Notes: generated from the letters alone by a model not told the origin. DNA of 64,000 bases from Vitellaria paradoxa (GCA_019916065.1 CM034244.1:24916471-24980470), one strand, 5' to 3'; positions 37,810 to 49,566 are shown, counted from the first letter of the stretch. Made by a program: numbers and translations.

Positions 37810-39640
37810 TTTTTATTAAAATGAAATGCATGATGTTCTTTATTAAAATGAGATGCAACTACTATCCTATTTCTCTTTTCGTTGGAAACACGGCTACACT
37901 TAGCTACGTGTAGCAAGCCCTTTAAACCCCTAGGTTCCCCCTAGTGGACGAGTAAGGTCTCGTGAGAGTTTGCAGTGAATCTACCCACAAAATTCTATGG
38001 CATGGTCTCAAGTGTCAAAAAGTGATCAAGATCAAAGATGAATTAAGTTCAAGCTCAACAAGTCACAAAACCCAAATATCATGTGTAATTTCCAAGTGCT
38101 AAGCATAATGCTTGGACTATTAAAGTAGAAGAAGCATGTGTGCAAAATTGTTTCATTCATTCAACAAGGTCTCAAGAGCATAAATGGAACTAAGTTTTGA
38201 CTTCAAAAGCTCACAGGATTCCACTCATAGAAAGAAATTCACTCATTCAAGGGTTCACACATTCCTATTAGCATAAAATGCTATCCTAGTTGCACATGAC
38301 TCCATGATATATGAATGAATTAAAATGAAACTCAAAGTGGACAGCTCCTAACCATGTTCCAATGCATATGTAAAAATCACATCACATAACCTACACGATG
38401 CCACTACATGCACAATACAAGAGTTGCTTGCTTAGAATCCACTAGGTCTTTGTTTTGGTTGTAACTTGGCCAGGGGTAATGGTTAACAATGGAAGATATG
38501 GAAATCAAAGCACATGTCTTGGGATAAAGATGTTCAAGTGCACACAAGTCCCAAACTACCCATTTCCTTTCCAACCCCAAGAAGGACTACAACAAGAAGT
38601 TTATTCACTAACTTACAAACTACTCATGGGACATTCTCAATAATTATAATATAAAGCACAAGTCCCAAAATTACATAAGCAGGAATGAATGACAGACTTT
38701 CTTTTTTTTTTCTTTTTTTTTCTTTCTTTTTTTTTCTTTTTTTTTTCTTTCTTTTTTTGCTTTTTTTTTTTTTGAAATAATGAAATAAACATAAGCTAAA
38801 TTCTCCACCTACTATTCTCTCTCAATATGCTCTCAAAAGTTTCAGTTCCCAACCCCCACTCACATCACTGACATTGAGGCACTTTTCATAACCCAAAACA
38901 TGTGAGGGTAAGGCTTAAAAGTGTGTGAACAAGGTTAAGGGACAATATATGAGATGGGAACCAAAGAAAATATATATATATCTATCACACACTTTATTAA
39001 AAGGGCTACAAGTTGGTTCCTAGGGCAATTTCATATCAAGAAAGGATAAAAAGGCTCAAAATGACAAAGAAAGCCTAGCATCATTTTCAAAACTTGCAAC
39101 AACTCATAATGTGCTACATAGATACTCATGTAAGTGTTTGTGATGCAATCGATGCAATGAAATCCAAGGTGAAGAGCAAAAGAAATGTAAGCATGTGCAA
39201 CCCCTCAAGAAAAGAATATAAGGCTCAAAAGCTCACCATAAAGGGTGTAAGTCTCTACCTAGTCCAAAGATGCTCAAGTAACCAATATCAAATAAAATCT
39301 ACTCCTAAGCACATAAACTTTCCACCATAATAGTCCAAAAATGCACAAAGTTATCACACACTCCACTTGAATTATGTTTCCTATTAAGGCTTGAACAGAA
39401 TTCACTTTTTACCATCTCACTTAATTTCACAATTAACCAAACCATAAGAGTATCATATCATCATGCGAATTCTACCCCCCAACCTATACTCAACATTGTC
39501 CTCAATGTGAAAAACAAGAAGCATACGTGGCTGCATAGGGTGTGCAATGAGCATGATAAGGATGATGTATATACCCCCCAACCTAAATTGAGAAGAATAT
39601 GAACATAAATGTAATAATAAAAAGAATAAACTTAATGAAA
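37810..39640 (-). other. Non-coding 3' region of the Athila element
   Basis: No convincing coding frame. It holds the two extra G6 polypurine-like tracts described above near its upstream end and a ~75-bp poly-pyrimidine T/C tract at 38700-38773. Long non-coding stretches between the last ORF and the 3' LTR are usual for Athila-type elements. Confidence 0.7.
38700..38773. repeat. T-rich low-complexity tract
   Basis: Runs of T broken by single C or CTTTC, ~75 bp. It reads as an A/G tract on the element's sense strand. Length is likely to vary between copies and to be error-prone in assembly. Confidence 0.9.
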
Positions 39641-40297
39641 TTAACATAAAAGATAAAGAAAGGTTAAGGAGTACCTCATGTTGTCTTCAATAGAATCAAA
39701 AGTTGAGTGATACTCAAAAAGTAGTTGCAATGAAGTAGCAAAATTATCATCTTGGTCCAGTTCATTGTAAACATCACCATCCTCCCTAGACTCAATGTTA
39801 CTACTTTCATTTTCAAGGACGTCTTCTAGGGGTGGCATATCAAAGTATTCAGAGAAAGAACTTGTTTCAGATTCTATGGTGTCGGTGTCTGTGGCATAAG
39901 AGGGGGCATCTAACCACTCATTAGCTATAATTACCTCAGCCCATTCCATATCTAAGAGAAGTTGAAGGTCAACTTCATCCCACCATTGGTCATCTAATTG
40001 ATCAGGTGTGATGAACATCAGTGGTGGATATATATATGGTAAGGGTAGTGAATTGCTTTCTAAGAAATAGTCCTCAGGCCACCATTCCCAATCAATCTCT
40101 GAACTCTCAGACTCGCTACTCTCATTGGATATAAGGGTTAAGGCATCCCACTTACGTTTTCTACTTATGGTACTAAGTTCCCATTGTTTACATTGATTGT
40201 TAGTTGGACCATAGATGAAGTACCTGTTCTTTGCAAAAAAAATAAGAAAATAAAGTTTAAGAACATAAACAACCCAAAATTTAACATAAGGTAACAT
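39641..40297 (-). CDS. Small acidic ORF of the Athila element, function unknown
   Basis: 218 codons, same strand as gag-pol, 145 nt downstream of the env-position ORF. The N-terminal ~20 residues are hydrophobic (KFWVVYVLKLYFLIFF), but a splice-acceptor-like TTTGCAAAGAACAG/G at ~40225 raises the chance that translation starts on another exon and the hydrophobic stretch is intronic. The rest is strongly acidic (NESSESESSEIDWEWWPEDY; many D, E and S) with several W residues and no basic domain. I recognise no family. It may be a continuation of the env-position protein by splicing or a separate small protein. Expression is unproven. Confidence 0.4.
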   Translation of the reverse strand: MLPYVKFWVVYVLKLYFLIFFAKNRYFIYGPTNNQCKQWELSTISRKRKWDALTLISNESSESESSEIDWEWWPEDYFLESNSLPLPYIYPPLMFITPDQLDDQWWDEVDLQLLLDMEWAEVIIANEWLDAPSYATDTDTIESETSSFSEYFDMPPLEDVLENESSNIESREDGDVYNELDQDDNFATSLQLLFEYHSTFDSIEDNMRYSLTFLYLLC

Positions 40298-40441
40298 CCA
40301 TAAAAATAAGATAACATGGAAACAAACACAAACTAGAAAAACATCCCAGCAGTTAAAAGTGAGTAAAGAGTTTTAGGATTACAAATTAAACAAAAAGAAA
40401 AGTTCACTCCTAAACTCTTAAAGAAAGAAACATAAAGTCCA

Positions 40442-41410
40442 TCACTGTGGAGGCGGGGGTGGATGAGATTCTCTGAGATAATCCAAAACACTCTGTAGGA
40501 GAAGGCCTTGAGTTTGCTGGCTTTGGTGAATGCGTAGCAGGAGCTGGTGATCAGCTTCTTGATTCTGCTCCATGACACTAATACGTTCGGCTAAAACTCC
40601 AATCTGATTGGCCAAATCAACATTGGTGACCTCTTCTTGTTCCTCTTGGGGATGTGGAGATTCCTCCTCTTCCTCCGATTCCTCTACCCTCCTTTTCTTC
40701 TTTAACATCAAGCCTCTGGATTTAACATAAGATGTGATATTGAACGGTTGAAGTCCTGAGGTTATGGGCAGGTCATCTGTGATATAAGCTCCTTTCCTTC
40801 TAAAGATCTCTGTTAGTGCTCCTCCAAAGGGTAAGGCTGATAGAGTTCCAGGGTGCTCACAGGTATAAGCTACTTGGTGCCAAAGGTATGAGGGTAAATC
40901 GATTGTCATCCCAGTCCCAATGGCATAAATAAGTCTGGCTCTAAGGGGAGTACAATCAGCGGTTCTGTTTTGAGGTAGTAGGTTGGAACAAGAAAACAAG
41001 TGCAATGCCCAGTATTTATCTTTCAACACAGATGCAGGTTTCCTATATTCACCACCCCATTCCTGACCCTCTAGTAGGATCTCTGAAACCACAATTGGAA
41101 ATGGAGGAGTGCCCTCAGCTGGATAAGTGAATTCTGGATTTTCAACTCGAGGTAATTGAAATATGAGAGCAAAATCATCAGGTGTGAGTGTAATTTCAAC
41201 TCCCCTTACCCAACTGATTAGACGTTCTCTACCCTTTCGCCTTATAATTGAGTTAGCTTTGAAATTGGCAAAAAATTCCTTAACCAGATCAACTATACAA
41301 TAAGCATGAAACTTTGCTACATTAATCCACTGCCTCCCTTCAAAATTTTGTTCAAGTCTGAAGTCACTACGCTTAAACTGATCAATTTGCCAAAAACGCT
41401 CAATTACCAC
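40442..41410 (-). CDS. Env-position ORF with putative plant transposon domain (Transposase_32-like)
   Basis: 322 codons lying between pol and the 3' LTR on the element's strand. Residues ~25-75 (DLVKEFFANF, ISWVRGVEITL) and ~130-170 (KYWALHLFSCSNLLPQN, RARLIYAIGTGMTIDL) follow the plant transposon protein domain PF20167, common in Athila elements. A basic patch KKKRR at 237-241, an acidic stretch at 243-260, a coiled-coil-like segment at ~263-310 and a proline run end it. It has no signal peptide or membrane segment, so it does not look like an envelope protein. Its first codon here is GTG. Similar-looking sequence continues upstream to an ATG at 41531 with a frame change near 41480, so the true N-terminus is uncertain. 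Confidence 0.72.
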   Translation of the reverse strand: MVIERFWQIDQFKRSDFRLEQNFEGRQWINVAKFHAYCIVDLVKEFFANFKANSIIRRKGRERLISWVRGVEITLTPDDFALIFQLPRVENPEFTYPAEGTPPFPIVVSEILLEGQEWGGEYRKPASVLKDKYWALHLFSCSNLLPQNRTADCTPLRARLIYAIGTGMTIDLPSYLWHQVAYTCEHPGTLSALPFGGALTEIFRRKGAYITDDLPITSGLQPFNITSYVKSRGLMLKKKRRVEESEEEEESPHPQEEQEEVTNVDLANQIGVLAERISVMEQNQEADHQLLLRIHQSQQTQGLLLQSVLDYLRESHPPPPPQ

Positions 41411-41670
41411 CGATTTGTTCCCCCATGTATTATCATATTTCTCTTCAGCCTCTTCTTTCCAAAAACGACTCCTATCAAAAGATGGGGTCCCTAATTGTCC
41501 TATTTGCTGGTTTCTTAGTTCTTGGAGGCATGGGAACTACACAAGTATAAAAACAAAATTCAATGAGTAAATAAGCAATTCCTATGTCCACCCAAGTGCA
41601 ATGGCCCTTTCTAATGACAGATATTCATTGAGATCAAAACTAAATTTCACCCAAACAAAATAGACAACTT

Positions 41671-41800
41671 AGGTGGCCATACATCATCCACCCAAACTAA
41701 ATTTCACAAATTTAATTCTCTAGGTGGCCATACATCATCCACCCAAACTAAATTTCACAAATTTAATTCTCTAGGTGGCCATACATCATCCACCCGAGAA
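41671..41800. repeat. 51-bp tandem repeat, ~2.5 copies
   Basis: The phrase AGGTGGCCATACATCATCCA recurs at 41671, 41722 and 41773, exact 51-bp steps, with CCCAAACTAAATTTCACAAA between. It lies in the non-coding gap upstream of the env-position ORF on the element's strand. Confidence 0.93.
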
Positions 41801-42309
41801 GGGTCCATTCAACAATTTCGGTGGCCATGCAACATCCACCATGAATTCAAATAACAAATTTTCAAGGGAAAATTACAAAAATTCAGCAAATAAGCTCAAA
41901 ATTGGAGAGTTTTTTTTTTTTTTGAACCCTTGGACCCCATTTGTGAACCACGGGTAGGAAGGAACAAATGAGTGAAGAATGCACTCAAGTGAATGAATCA
42001 CTTCCTATCCTTATTTGGAACTCGAAATAAAGCTTTTTTTTTCGCAAGAAATCTGAACCCTCAAAGCTTGAAAGCTCGGGCATGGAGAATAATGAACAAT
42101 GAAACTATCTAGGGCTCGAAATGACAAAGAAACATACCTTTGGATGACCAATACTCGAAGAATAAGGGCTGAGAAGGTTGAATCCACCGTCGGGACTGCT
42201 TATTTTTTGAGGAGAACACCGAGTAGAGAGGAAGGGCTTGAACGGATTTAGAGTTAGAAGAGAGAAATCAAAGTTTGAGTGACCGAATTGGGACTTTTAG
42301 AGGTTGCAG

Positions 42310-42417
42310 GGTCCCGACCGTCTCGGCAGGGGGTCGGGACCACAGAAAGTTCCTCCCTCAAACATGTATTCGGCCAAGACACTGTGGTCCCGACCGTTTA
42401 GAGAGGGGGTCGGGACC
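42310..42417 (-). promoter_or_regulatory. Internal copy of the LTR palindrome pair
   Basis: Two hairpins with arms GGTCCCGACC/GGTCGGGACC lie at 42310-42341 and 42386-42417, each with a 12-nt loop. The same pair, similarly spaced, lies upstream of the TATA box in both LTRs. This internal pair falls in the non-coding gap between pol and the env-position ORF, where it could act as part of an internal promoter for that ORF. That role is inferred. Confidence 0.6.
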
Positions 42418-42563
42418 ATCAAGCAGAAATTTTTTTTTTTTCAGCTAGGCTATTTAAAAACTTAAAACGTCTAGACTCAAAAATAAAAAAAACTAAATTA
42501 AAGATAAAATAAAACCTATCCTAACCTACTATTATACACTTAAACTATCTTTCTAATCTCATT

Positions 42564-43403
42564 CTAATTGAAAGATGGGGGATCCAAAAGATCCCAAATT
42601 TCAATTTCGGCCACAAAGTTTTCTAAATATGGTTTGAGACGATGTCCATTGACTTTGAAGGTGGTGTTATTACGTGGGTTATGGACTTCACACACACCAT
42701 GTTCGGAGATGGAAAGTATAGTAAAAGGACCGTACCACCTTGATTGGAGCTTGCCCGGGAAGAGATGCAAACGAGAATTGTAAAGCAAGACTTTTTGGCC
42801 TATATGAAAGGATTTTCTTGAAATGTGTTTGTCATGTAAAGCTTTCATTCTTGCCTTGGAAATCTTTGCATTCTCAAAAGCATCATTACGCAATTCCTCA
42901 AGTTCATTCAGTTGGAGCTTTCGTAAAACATCGGCATCATCCAAATTCTCATTGAAGTGCCGAATTGCCCAATAAGCTCTATGCTCCATTTCCACAGGTA
43001 AGTGACAAGCCTTGCCAAAGACAAGGCGATAGGGAGACATACCCAGAGTAGTCTTATACGCCGTTCTATATGCCCATAATGCATCGATAAGACGTAGAGA
43101 CCAATTTTTGCGTGTTGGATTAACAGTTTTCTCTAAGATTCCTTTAATCTCCCTATTCGCTAATTCGACTTGGCCACTATTTTGAGGATGATACGCGGTA
43201 CCTACTTTATGGGTCACACCATAACTCCGTAGCAATACACCTACAGGCCGATTACAAAAATGTTTGCCTTGGTCACTAATAATAGCTCGAGGCATCCCAA
43301 AACGTGAAAAGATATACTCCTTTAAGAATTTTATCACTACCCGATGATCATTGGTACGAGTTGCTATGGCCTCTACCCATTTAGAAACATAATCAACAGC
43401 CAC
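42564..43403 (-). CDS. Athila integrase, C-terminal part (separate frame)
   Basis: 279 codons continuing integrase in another frame after the break near 43435. It holds the second and third acidic active-site residues: D in IISDQGKHF and E in [13 protein letters not shown]. The DNA-binding C-terminal part ends at LLDPPSFN. There is no chromodomain, in line with Athila. It overlaps the end of the gag-pol frame by 31 nt. Alone it lacks the zinc finger and the first catalytic D, so it should be inactive. The open frame starts on a non-ATG codon, so it is probably not translated independently. Confidence 0.9.
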   Translation of the reverse strand: MAVDYVSKWVEAIATRTNDHRVVIKFLKEYIFSRFGMPRAIISDQGKHFCNRPVGVLLRSYGVTHKVGTAYHPQNSGQVELANREIKGILEKTVNPTRKNWSLRLIDALWAYRTAYKTTLGMSPYRLVFGKACHLPVEMEHRAYWAIRHFNENLDDADVLRKLQLNELEELRNDAFENAKISKARMKALHDKHISRKSFHIGQKVLLYNSRLHLFPGKLQSRWYGPFTILSISEHGVCEVHNPRNNTTFKVNGHRLKPYLENFVAEIEIWDLLDPPSFN

Positions 43404-46400
43404 CAGTATGTACTCATAACCAAAAGATGTAGGAATGGTCCCATAAAATCAATCCCCCAGCAATCAAAAATCTCCAAAACGATTATGGGGTTTTGAGGCA
43501 TCTCATTACGCTTGGTTAGAGCTCCTAACCGTTGACATCGATCACACTGAAGGCAATAATCATGAACATCCTTAAACAATGAGGGCCAATAAAATCCGCT
43601 TTGGAGGATCTTAGCGGCTGTTTTCTTTGAGGAGAAGTGACCTCCACATGCTAGAGAGTGACAAAACTCAATGACTCTATGGGCCTCATTCTCGGGAATG
43701 CAACGCCTCACAATCTGATCGGGGCAATATTTGTAGAGATATGGTTCATCCCAAAAGAAACTACGCACTTTTCGTAAGAATTTACTTTTATCGACTTTGG
43801 TCCAATGGGAGGGCATCTGTCCGATCACTAAGAAGTTAGCAATGTCTGCATACCAAGGAGGTTGGACCGGTGGGTTGGTGCTAACATGCATGAGATGTTC
43901 ATCAGGGAATTGCTCATTGATTGGTAGGTCACTGGAGTTGGACGCATGTTGAGGTAGTCTAGACAAATGGTCAGCTACCACATTTTCGACTCCTTTCTTG
44001 TCCTTGATCTCCAAATTAAACTCTTGGAGAAGGAGTATCCACCTAATCAGACGAGGTTTGGCCTCTTGTTTTGAGAGGAGGTATTTCAAAGCCGCATGGT
44101 CCGTGAACACTGTGACATGGGAACCTACCAAATATGACCTAAACTTATCAAGGGCAAACACTACTGCTAGAAGCTCTTTCTCAGTGGTGGTATAATTAAT
44201 TTGAGCTTCATTTAGAGTCTTGCTAGCGTAGTAAATGACATGGGGTTTCCCCTCTTTTCTTTGCCCTAAAACTGCACCCACTGCAAAATCACTGGCATCA
44301 CACATAAGCTCGAATGGTAGGGACCAATCCGGGCTTTGAATAATAGGTGCGGTGGTGAGCAACTGTTTAAGTCGGTCAAATGCCTCTTGGCATGATGTTG
44401 TCCATTCAAATGGAACATCATTAGACAACAATGAACAAAGAGGACGGGCTAGAGAGCTGAAGGATTGAATGAATCTCCGGTAAAAACCGGCGTGTCCAAG
44501 GAATGATCTAACATCCTTCACACATCGAGGGGTAGGTAAATTTTGAATGATATCCACCTTTGCTTTATCTACCTCTATCCCACGACATGACACTATATGC
44601 CCTAAAACAATCCCCTGTTGTACCATAAAGTGGCACTTTTCCCAATTTAGCACTAAATTGCTCTCCTCACATCGTACTAGCACGTTCTCAAGATTGATCA
44701 AGCACTCATCGAATGTGTCTCCATAGACGGAGAAATCATCCATAAATACCTCCAAGAATCTCTCGACCATATCACTAAAAATACTGATTACACACCTTTG
44801 AAACGTCGCGGGTGCGTTGCATAGCCCAAATGGCATGCGTCTATACGCGAAAGTGCCAAAGGGGCAAGTGAATGTAGTCTTTTCCTGATCTTCTAGTGCT
44901 ATTTCCACTTGATTGTACCCAGAATACCCATCTAGAAAACAATAGAAAGATTTACCTGCAACTCTCTCAAGCACTTGGTCTAGGAAAGGAAGTGGGAAAT
45001 GGTCTTTCCGGGTCACTGCGTTCAAACGCCTATAATCAATGCACATACGCCACCCAGTTTGAGTGCGTTGTGGCACTAACTCTCGTTTCTCATTTTCAAC
45101 TACAGTGACACCGGATTTCTTAGGAACTACTTGAGTGGGACTCACCCACTTGGAGTCAGAGATGGGGTAAATGATACCCGCATCAAGCAACTTAAGTACC
45201 TCCCCTTTCACAACCTCTTTCATATTAGGGTTTAGCCTTCGTTGCATTTGTCTCACCGGTTTAGCATCATCTTCAAGGTATATATGATGAGAACATACTA
45301 ATGGGCTAATACCTCGAAGATCTGCTATAGTCCATCCTAAAGCCTGGCGATGGGCTCTCAACACTCCCAGCAACCTCTCTTCTTGTGCTCTTTCTAAACT
45401 CGCAGACACTACCACTGGAAATGTCTCCCCCTCTCCCAGAAATGCGTACTTGAGTTCACTTGGTAAGGGCTTCCTAGAAGGACATGGAGGGCATTCCATT
45501 GAGGGCTTAGGTTTTATCTCAGATGGCTCTATAGGTTCAAATGTTGGTATCCAACCACTAACTGCCATAATCTCATCTCCAGCACCTATAAATTCCCCAA
45601 TCTCCTTAAAGTTTTCTCCATCTAACATTTCACAATTCTCACTCCTTGCTAAGGCACGCTCTAAGGGGTCCTCAAAGTAAGTCTGCTCAAAGTACTCCTC
45701 GCTCAAAGTATGGATCACGTCCACCTCCCTAATATCCTCACATTCTCCTATTTGCTTCCCTACCCTAAAAATATTCATTTCCATGGTCATATTTCCAAAA
45801 GAAAGTTTCATGACCCCACTCCTACAATTGATCACAGCATTGGACGTAGCAAGGAAGGGTCTACCAAGGATAACCGGAATAGATTGGGTAGGATTAAGAA
45901 CTGGTTGAGTATCCAATACGATAAAATCCACTGGGAAGTAGAACTTGTCTACTTGAACTAATACGTCTTCCACCACACCTCTGGGCATCTTGACCGAACG
46001 GTCAGCTAACTGTAATGTCACTCTGGTGGGTTTCAACTCACCTAGGCCTAGTTGCTGGTAAACCGTATAGGGCAAAAGGTTGACACTCGCACCTAGGTCA
46101 AGCAAAGCTCTCTCAACAATGTGGTTCCCTATGATGCATGAAATGGTTGGACACCCAGGGTCCTTATATTTAGGAGGTGTGTCACGTTGGAGTATGGCAC
46201 TCACTTGTTCTGTCAAGAAAGCTTTCTCCTTGACATTGAGCTTCCTCTTCACGGTGCACATATCCTTGAGAAATCTAGCATAGGAAGGATTTTGCTTAAT
46301 GGCTTCAAGTAATGGAATGTTGATTCTTACTTGTTTGAAGGTCTCGTAAATTTCAGAATTCAACGTCTCATTCTTGCCCTTTGCTAGTCTCTGCGGAAAA

Positions 46401-48187
46401 GGTGGTCTAGGCATATACTCAACAGGATGGTCAATTGGCCTAACCAAAGGTCCTTCACTAGGTTCCTCCTCACTCTCTTTTTCAGTTTCTCCATTCTCTC
46501 TCTCATCCTCTACTCTCACTTTCTCTTTTTCTTTTTCCTCTCCATCACTCACTTTTTCAACCCCCTCACCAGCTTTTGGTTTTATCTTCTCACTCGTGGC
46601 ATTGACCCTAGGATCGGTGGGTTTTTGAATAATTTTACCACTCCGCAGAGTAGTAACAGCTTGAACTTGCTCATGGGAGTTGGCACTCGAGGTTGACGAC
46701 TCAGTCATGTTCACCTGGCCTTTTGGATTAGGAAACGGTTGTGCAGGAAGTTTGCCACTTTGAGTGGTGCTCATGGCCTGAGTTAACTTAGAAACTTGGC
46801 CCCTAATATCATCTATGGACCTAGCCAAGTTATCATTGATCAACGTTTGATGTTGCATAAATTGTTGAACAGATTCCTCAAAGGATCTCTTCTGGGGAGG
46901 TTGGTATGCAACAGGATTGGGTTGTTGATATTGGGGTGGCGGTGAAAAGGGTTGGAATGGTTGGCTTTGATTATCGTTTTTCCACCCAAAGCCTGGAGGA
47001 TTTTTCCATCCCTGAGGGTAAGCATTGGGGTGTTGATTTCCCCCTTGATACTTAGCATTCCCACCTTGTGAATAAGGAGTGTTCCCCTGACCTCTATTTG
47101 GGAATGGTTGGTTCTGTGTGTTATTAGCATACACATTCCCATAAGCTACTTCCTTAAGTAAAGGAAGCTCTGGACATGAATTGGGGTCATGTCCTACTTG
47201 GTCACATGCCCTACACACCATTTGTACTTCCACCAACTTTTCTTTGTTCTTAAGTTCAAGGGAATCTAACTTATGTTGTAATGCAGATATTCTAGCACTT
47301 AGATCATCCCTCTCACTTAACATCAACGGACCACTAGATGTGGGATTCCTATGCTCTAAAGAAGAAGGTGGTCCCATTTCCCAATCATTAGAATCCTCGG
47401 CCACCATATCAAAGAATTCCATCGCCTCTTCCGCAGTCTTATCGAACAGGGTACCATTACACATGGTAGAAACTAATTGCTTAAGACTGGGAGTTAGGGA
47501 TTCGTGGAAGATGCTGACTAACCTCCATGATTCATAACCATGGTGAGGACAAGCCATCAAGAGGTCCTTAAACCTTTCCCAGGCTCGACAGAAATTCTCA
47601 TTAGGTTTGCAAGAGAAAGTGGTAATTTGTCTCCTATAGTACTGAGTTTTTTGAGTTGGGAAATATTTCTTAAGAAACTCAGTTTGCATTTCACGCCATG
47701 TTCCAATAGAACGTGGACGAAGGGAATTAAGCCAGGACTTGGCTTTGTCCTTTAGAGAAAAAGGAAAGAGTTGAAGACGTACTACTTCCTCATTAACATT
47801 ATGATCTATACACGTGTTGCTCACTTCCTCGAACTCCCTAAGATGGTTATAGGGATTTTCAGAGTCAAGGCCATGGAAAGTAGGAAGAAGTTGGATAATT
47901 CCTGGCCTAAGGTTGAAGTTCCCCCTATTTAATGGTAAGACTATGCATGATGGGGTAGTTTGTCTAGCAGGGTTAAGATGATCTTTTATAGGAGTATAAC
48001 CCAGAATTTCTTGGGGCTCATTATCCCCATGCACACTCCCTTCCCCTCTTACTTCAGCCATTGAGTGAAAGGAGGATGTGGTAAGTGAAACGGTGGAAAG
48101 TGAGGTTGGTGAAAAAGGTTCAGGAAGGTATGAAGGATCTCCTAGTTCAGATTCAGCTACTACTACCTTACCTGATCTTAATAGCAT
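43373..48187 (-). CDS. Athila gag-pol polyprotein, frameshifted in integrase
   Basis: 1604 codons, ATG at 48187, ~115 nt after the primer site. Gag core is residues ~100-270. A zinc knuckle [14 protein letters not shown] is at 325-338, followed by a Q/P/N-rich stretch at 355-435 and an acidic linker at ~545-580. The protease has [13 protein letters not shown] (D697; DLG in place of DTG, which is usual in Athila). RT spans ~1000-1190 with FMDDF at 1148-1152. RNase H spans ~1290-1410 ([15 protein letters not shown]). The integrase zinc finger has H1510, H1517, C1545 and C1548. The first catalytic D is D1580 (WGIDFMGP). The frame shifts at about residue 1585 and ends 19 residues later. Everything before that is open, which fits the element's youth. 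Proteins would act in a cytoplasmic virus-like particle. Confidence 0.95.
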   Translation of the reverse strand: MLLRSGKVVVAESELGDPSYLPEPFSPTSLSTVSLTTSSFHSMAEVRGEGSVHGDNEPQEILGYTPIKDHLNPARQTTPSCIVLPLNRGNFNLRPGIIQLLPTFHGLDSENPYNHLREFEEVSNTCIDHNVNEEVVRLQLFPFSLKDKAKSWLNSLRPRSIGTWREMQTEFLKKYFPTQKTQYYRRQITTFSCKPNENFCRAWERFKDLLMACPHHGYESWRLVSIFHESLTPSLKQLVSTMCNGTLFDKTAEEAMEFFDMVAEDSNDWEMGPPSSLEHRNPTSSGPLMLSERDDLSARISALQHKLDSLELKNKEKLVEVQMVCRACDQVGHDPNSCPELPLLKEVAYGNVYANNTQNQPFPNRGQGNTPYSQGGNAKYQGGNQHPNAYPQGWKNPPGFGWKNDNQSQPFQPFSPPPQYQQPNPVAYQPPQKRSFEESVQQFMQHQTLINDNLARSIDDIRGQVSKLTQAMSTTQSGKLPAQPFPNPKGQVNMTESSTSSANSHEQVQAVTTLRSGKIIQKPTDPRVNATSEKIKPKAGEGVEKVSDGEEKEKEKVRVEDERENGETEKESEEEPSEGPLVRPIDHPVEYMPRPPFPQRLAKGKNETLNSEIYETFKQVRINIPLLEAIKQNPSYARFLKDMCTVKRKLNVKEKAFLTEQVSAILQRDTPPKYKDPGCPTISCIIGNHIVERALLDLGASVNLLPYTVYQQLGLGELKPTRVTLQLADRSVKMPRGVVEDVLVQVDKFYFPVDFIVLDTQPVLNPTQSIPVILGRPFLATSNAVINCRSGVMKLSFGNMTMEMNIFRVGKQIGECEDIREVDVIHTLSEEYFEQTYFEDPLERALARSENCEMLDGENFKEIGEFIGAGDEIMAVSGWIPTFEPIEPSEIKPKPSMECPPCPSRKPLPSELKYAFLGEGETFPVVVSASLERAQEERLLGVLRAHRQALGWTIADLRGISPLVCSHHIYLEDDAKPVRQMQRRLNPNMKEVVKGEVLKLLDAGIIYPISDSKWVSPTQVVPKKSGVTVVENEKRELVPQRTQTGWRMCIDYRRLNAVTRKDHFPLPFLDQVLERVAGKSFYCFLDGYSGYNQVEIALEDQEKTTFTCPFGTFAYRRMPFGLCNAPATFQRCVISIFSDMVERFLEVFMDDFSVYGDTFDECLINLENVLVRCEESNLVLNWEKCHFMVQQGIVLGHIVSCRGIEVDKAKVDIIQNLPTPRCVKDVRSFLGHAGFYRRFIQSFSSLARPLCSLLSNDVPFEWTTSCQEAFDRLKQLLTTAPIIQSPDWSLPFELMCDASDFAVGAVLGQRKEGKPHVIYYASKTLNEAQINYTTTEKELLAVVFALDKFRSYLVGSHVTVFTDHAALKYLLSKQEAKPRLIRWILLLQEFNLEIKDKKGVENVVADHLSRLPQHASNSSDLPINEQFPDEHLMHVSTNPPVQPPWYADIANFLVIGQMPSHWTKVDKSKFLRKVRSFFWDEPYLYKYCPDQIVRRCIPENEAHRVIEFCHSLACGGHFSSKKTAAKILQSGFYWPSLFKDVHDYCLQCDRCQRLGALTKRNEMPQNPIIVLEIFDCWGIDFMGPFLHLLVMSTYWWLLIMFLNG

Positions 48188-48301
48188 ATAAGTAGAAAGT
48201 CTCTAAAAAAAAATTTTAAGTTCAAATTTTTTTTTTTTCGAATAAGAAATTAACTAAAAAAAAAAAAAACTTGAAAACAATCCTAAAAACTAAAATTTGG
48301 C

Positions 48302-48319
48302 TCCCCGGCAACGGCGCCA
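48302..48319 (-). other. Primer-binding site for tRNA-Asp
   Basis: The minus strand reads TGGCGCCGTTGCCGGGGA, complementary over 18 nt to the 3' end of plant tRNA-Asp(GUC) as I know it (ending TCCCCGGCAACGGCGCCA). It lies 6 nt inside the 5' LTR, where reverse transcription begins. tRNA-Asp priming is typical of Athila-type elements. Confidence 0.92.
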
Positions 48320-49017
48320 AAAACTTGACCGACCCTAAAAAGTGTTTCGGGTTCTACCTCTCAAGTGCAAGAGGGCAGTCGTAGTTTTAAAACTCGGTGA
48401 GTCCGAGGTCGAATTCACAGGGAGCCTAATGTTATTTAGTTTCTAAGATGTGAAAGGAATTCTAAAAACTAAGGGAAAGTAAGTTTGGAAATTCAAGTTT
48501 GCTAAGTTCTAAAGTTCAACAAAATTAAAGATGAATTCGATTTCAATTAATTAAGATTAAAATAAATAAGAAAATCTGAATTTCAACGAGACTTAAGTTA
48601 GATAGCGAAAAATTAAAATAAAATTAATAACGCAATTATAACTAAAACTAAGTTGGATTTTAATTCAATAGGAATAAAGATCTTGATCCAACGTCAAGTC
48701 CGGGTAGTTCACTACTTTGCCTTGGGGTGTGTTTGTTTGAAGAACAGGGTTTAATTTGAAAAGTTTTAAAAGTGTTATAATCAAAGGTCAGTACCAGTGA
48801 TCTCAAGCGGATATGGTTAAAGACCTTTGTTTCCTAGGGTTTTTCAATTAAACTCCAAAAATTAATAAAAATCTAACTTTTAAGACTATTCGAAAGTATT
48901 TGAAGATTGGTTACGAAAATCCATACCAGTGATCTCACACGGATTTGGTTAAGGATTTTCGTATTCGAATGTTTTCGAGATAGAAAAAAAAATAGATTTG
49001 TAAAAGGTAAATCCCTT

Positions 49018-49108
49018 CGCGAAAGGTTTCGCAACCTACGCGAAAGGTTTCACAACCTACGCGAAGGGTTTCGTAACCTACGCGAAGGGTTTCGTAACCT
49101 ACGCGAAG
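49018..49108. repeat. 21-bp tandem repeat in the 5' LTR
   Basis: About four units of GAAGGGTTTCGTAACCTACGC and variants. The 3' LTR has one unit fewer (36885-36955) and the old solo LTR only about one. The tract is a within-LTR minisatellite that changes by replication slippage. Confidence 0.9.
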
Positions 49109-49502
49109 GGACTACGAACACCCCAAGGCTTTTCGTGAACTACCCTTTCTTGATTCGTTGAATCAAGATTAGGGTTTTACGCTAAAACTACTTGAAGCAT
49201 CTTAAAAACAATTAAATAGCATTCAATCATACGGAAAGAGAATTGAAACAAGAAAAACATGATATTACGAAACCAAACGAAATAAAACGAAGTAGATTAA
49301 AGTGCAACTTACAACGTAAAGCGAATGTAAAAGATTAAGTGAAGAATCACTACAAAGACGACGATGAAAGCTCCAACAAGAATCATGAATCCACGCATGC
49401 AAGCTTAAAACCTAATCTAAAAACTCTCAAAATTCTATTCTAATACTTAATAGAAGGTGCGAAATTAAAAGGTGCTTCCCCCCTCTTGGCCGTGCAATGG
49501 GT

Positions 49503-49511
49503 CTTTATATA
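49503..49511 (-). promoter_or_regulatory. TATA box of the Athila 5' LTR
   Basis: The minus strand reads TATATAAAG. A transcript from here would begin ~30 nt further along the minus strand (near 49475) and run through the PBS and gag-pol. The same box lies at 37347-37355 in the 3' LTR. Confidence 0.7.
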
Positions 49512-49566
49512 GATGCCACAAAACCCTAGAAGAGGAGCTTTCACGCGGCAATTGTAAATCACGGAT

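Noticed and set aside
40442..41410. Envelope glycoprotein of the Athila element
   Set aside because: No signal peptide, membrane segment or Cys-rich ectodomain; it matches the plant transposon domain instead.
43998..47755. Plus-strand frames within gag-pol (e.g. 46374-46628, 47181-47537)
   Set aside because: They are antisense shadows of the long minus-strand polyprotein.
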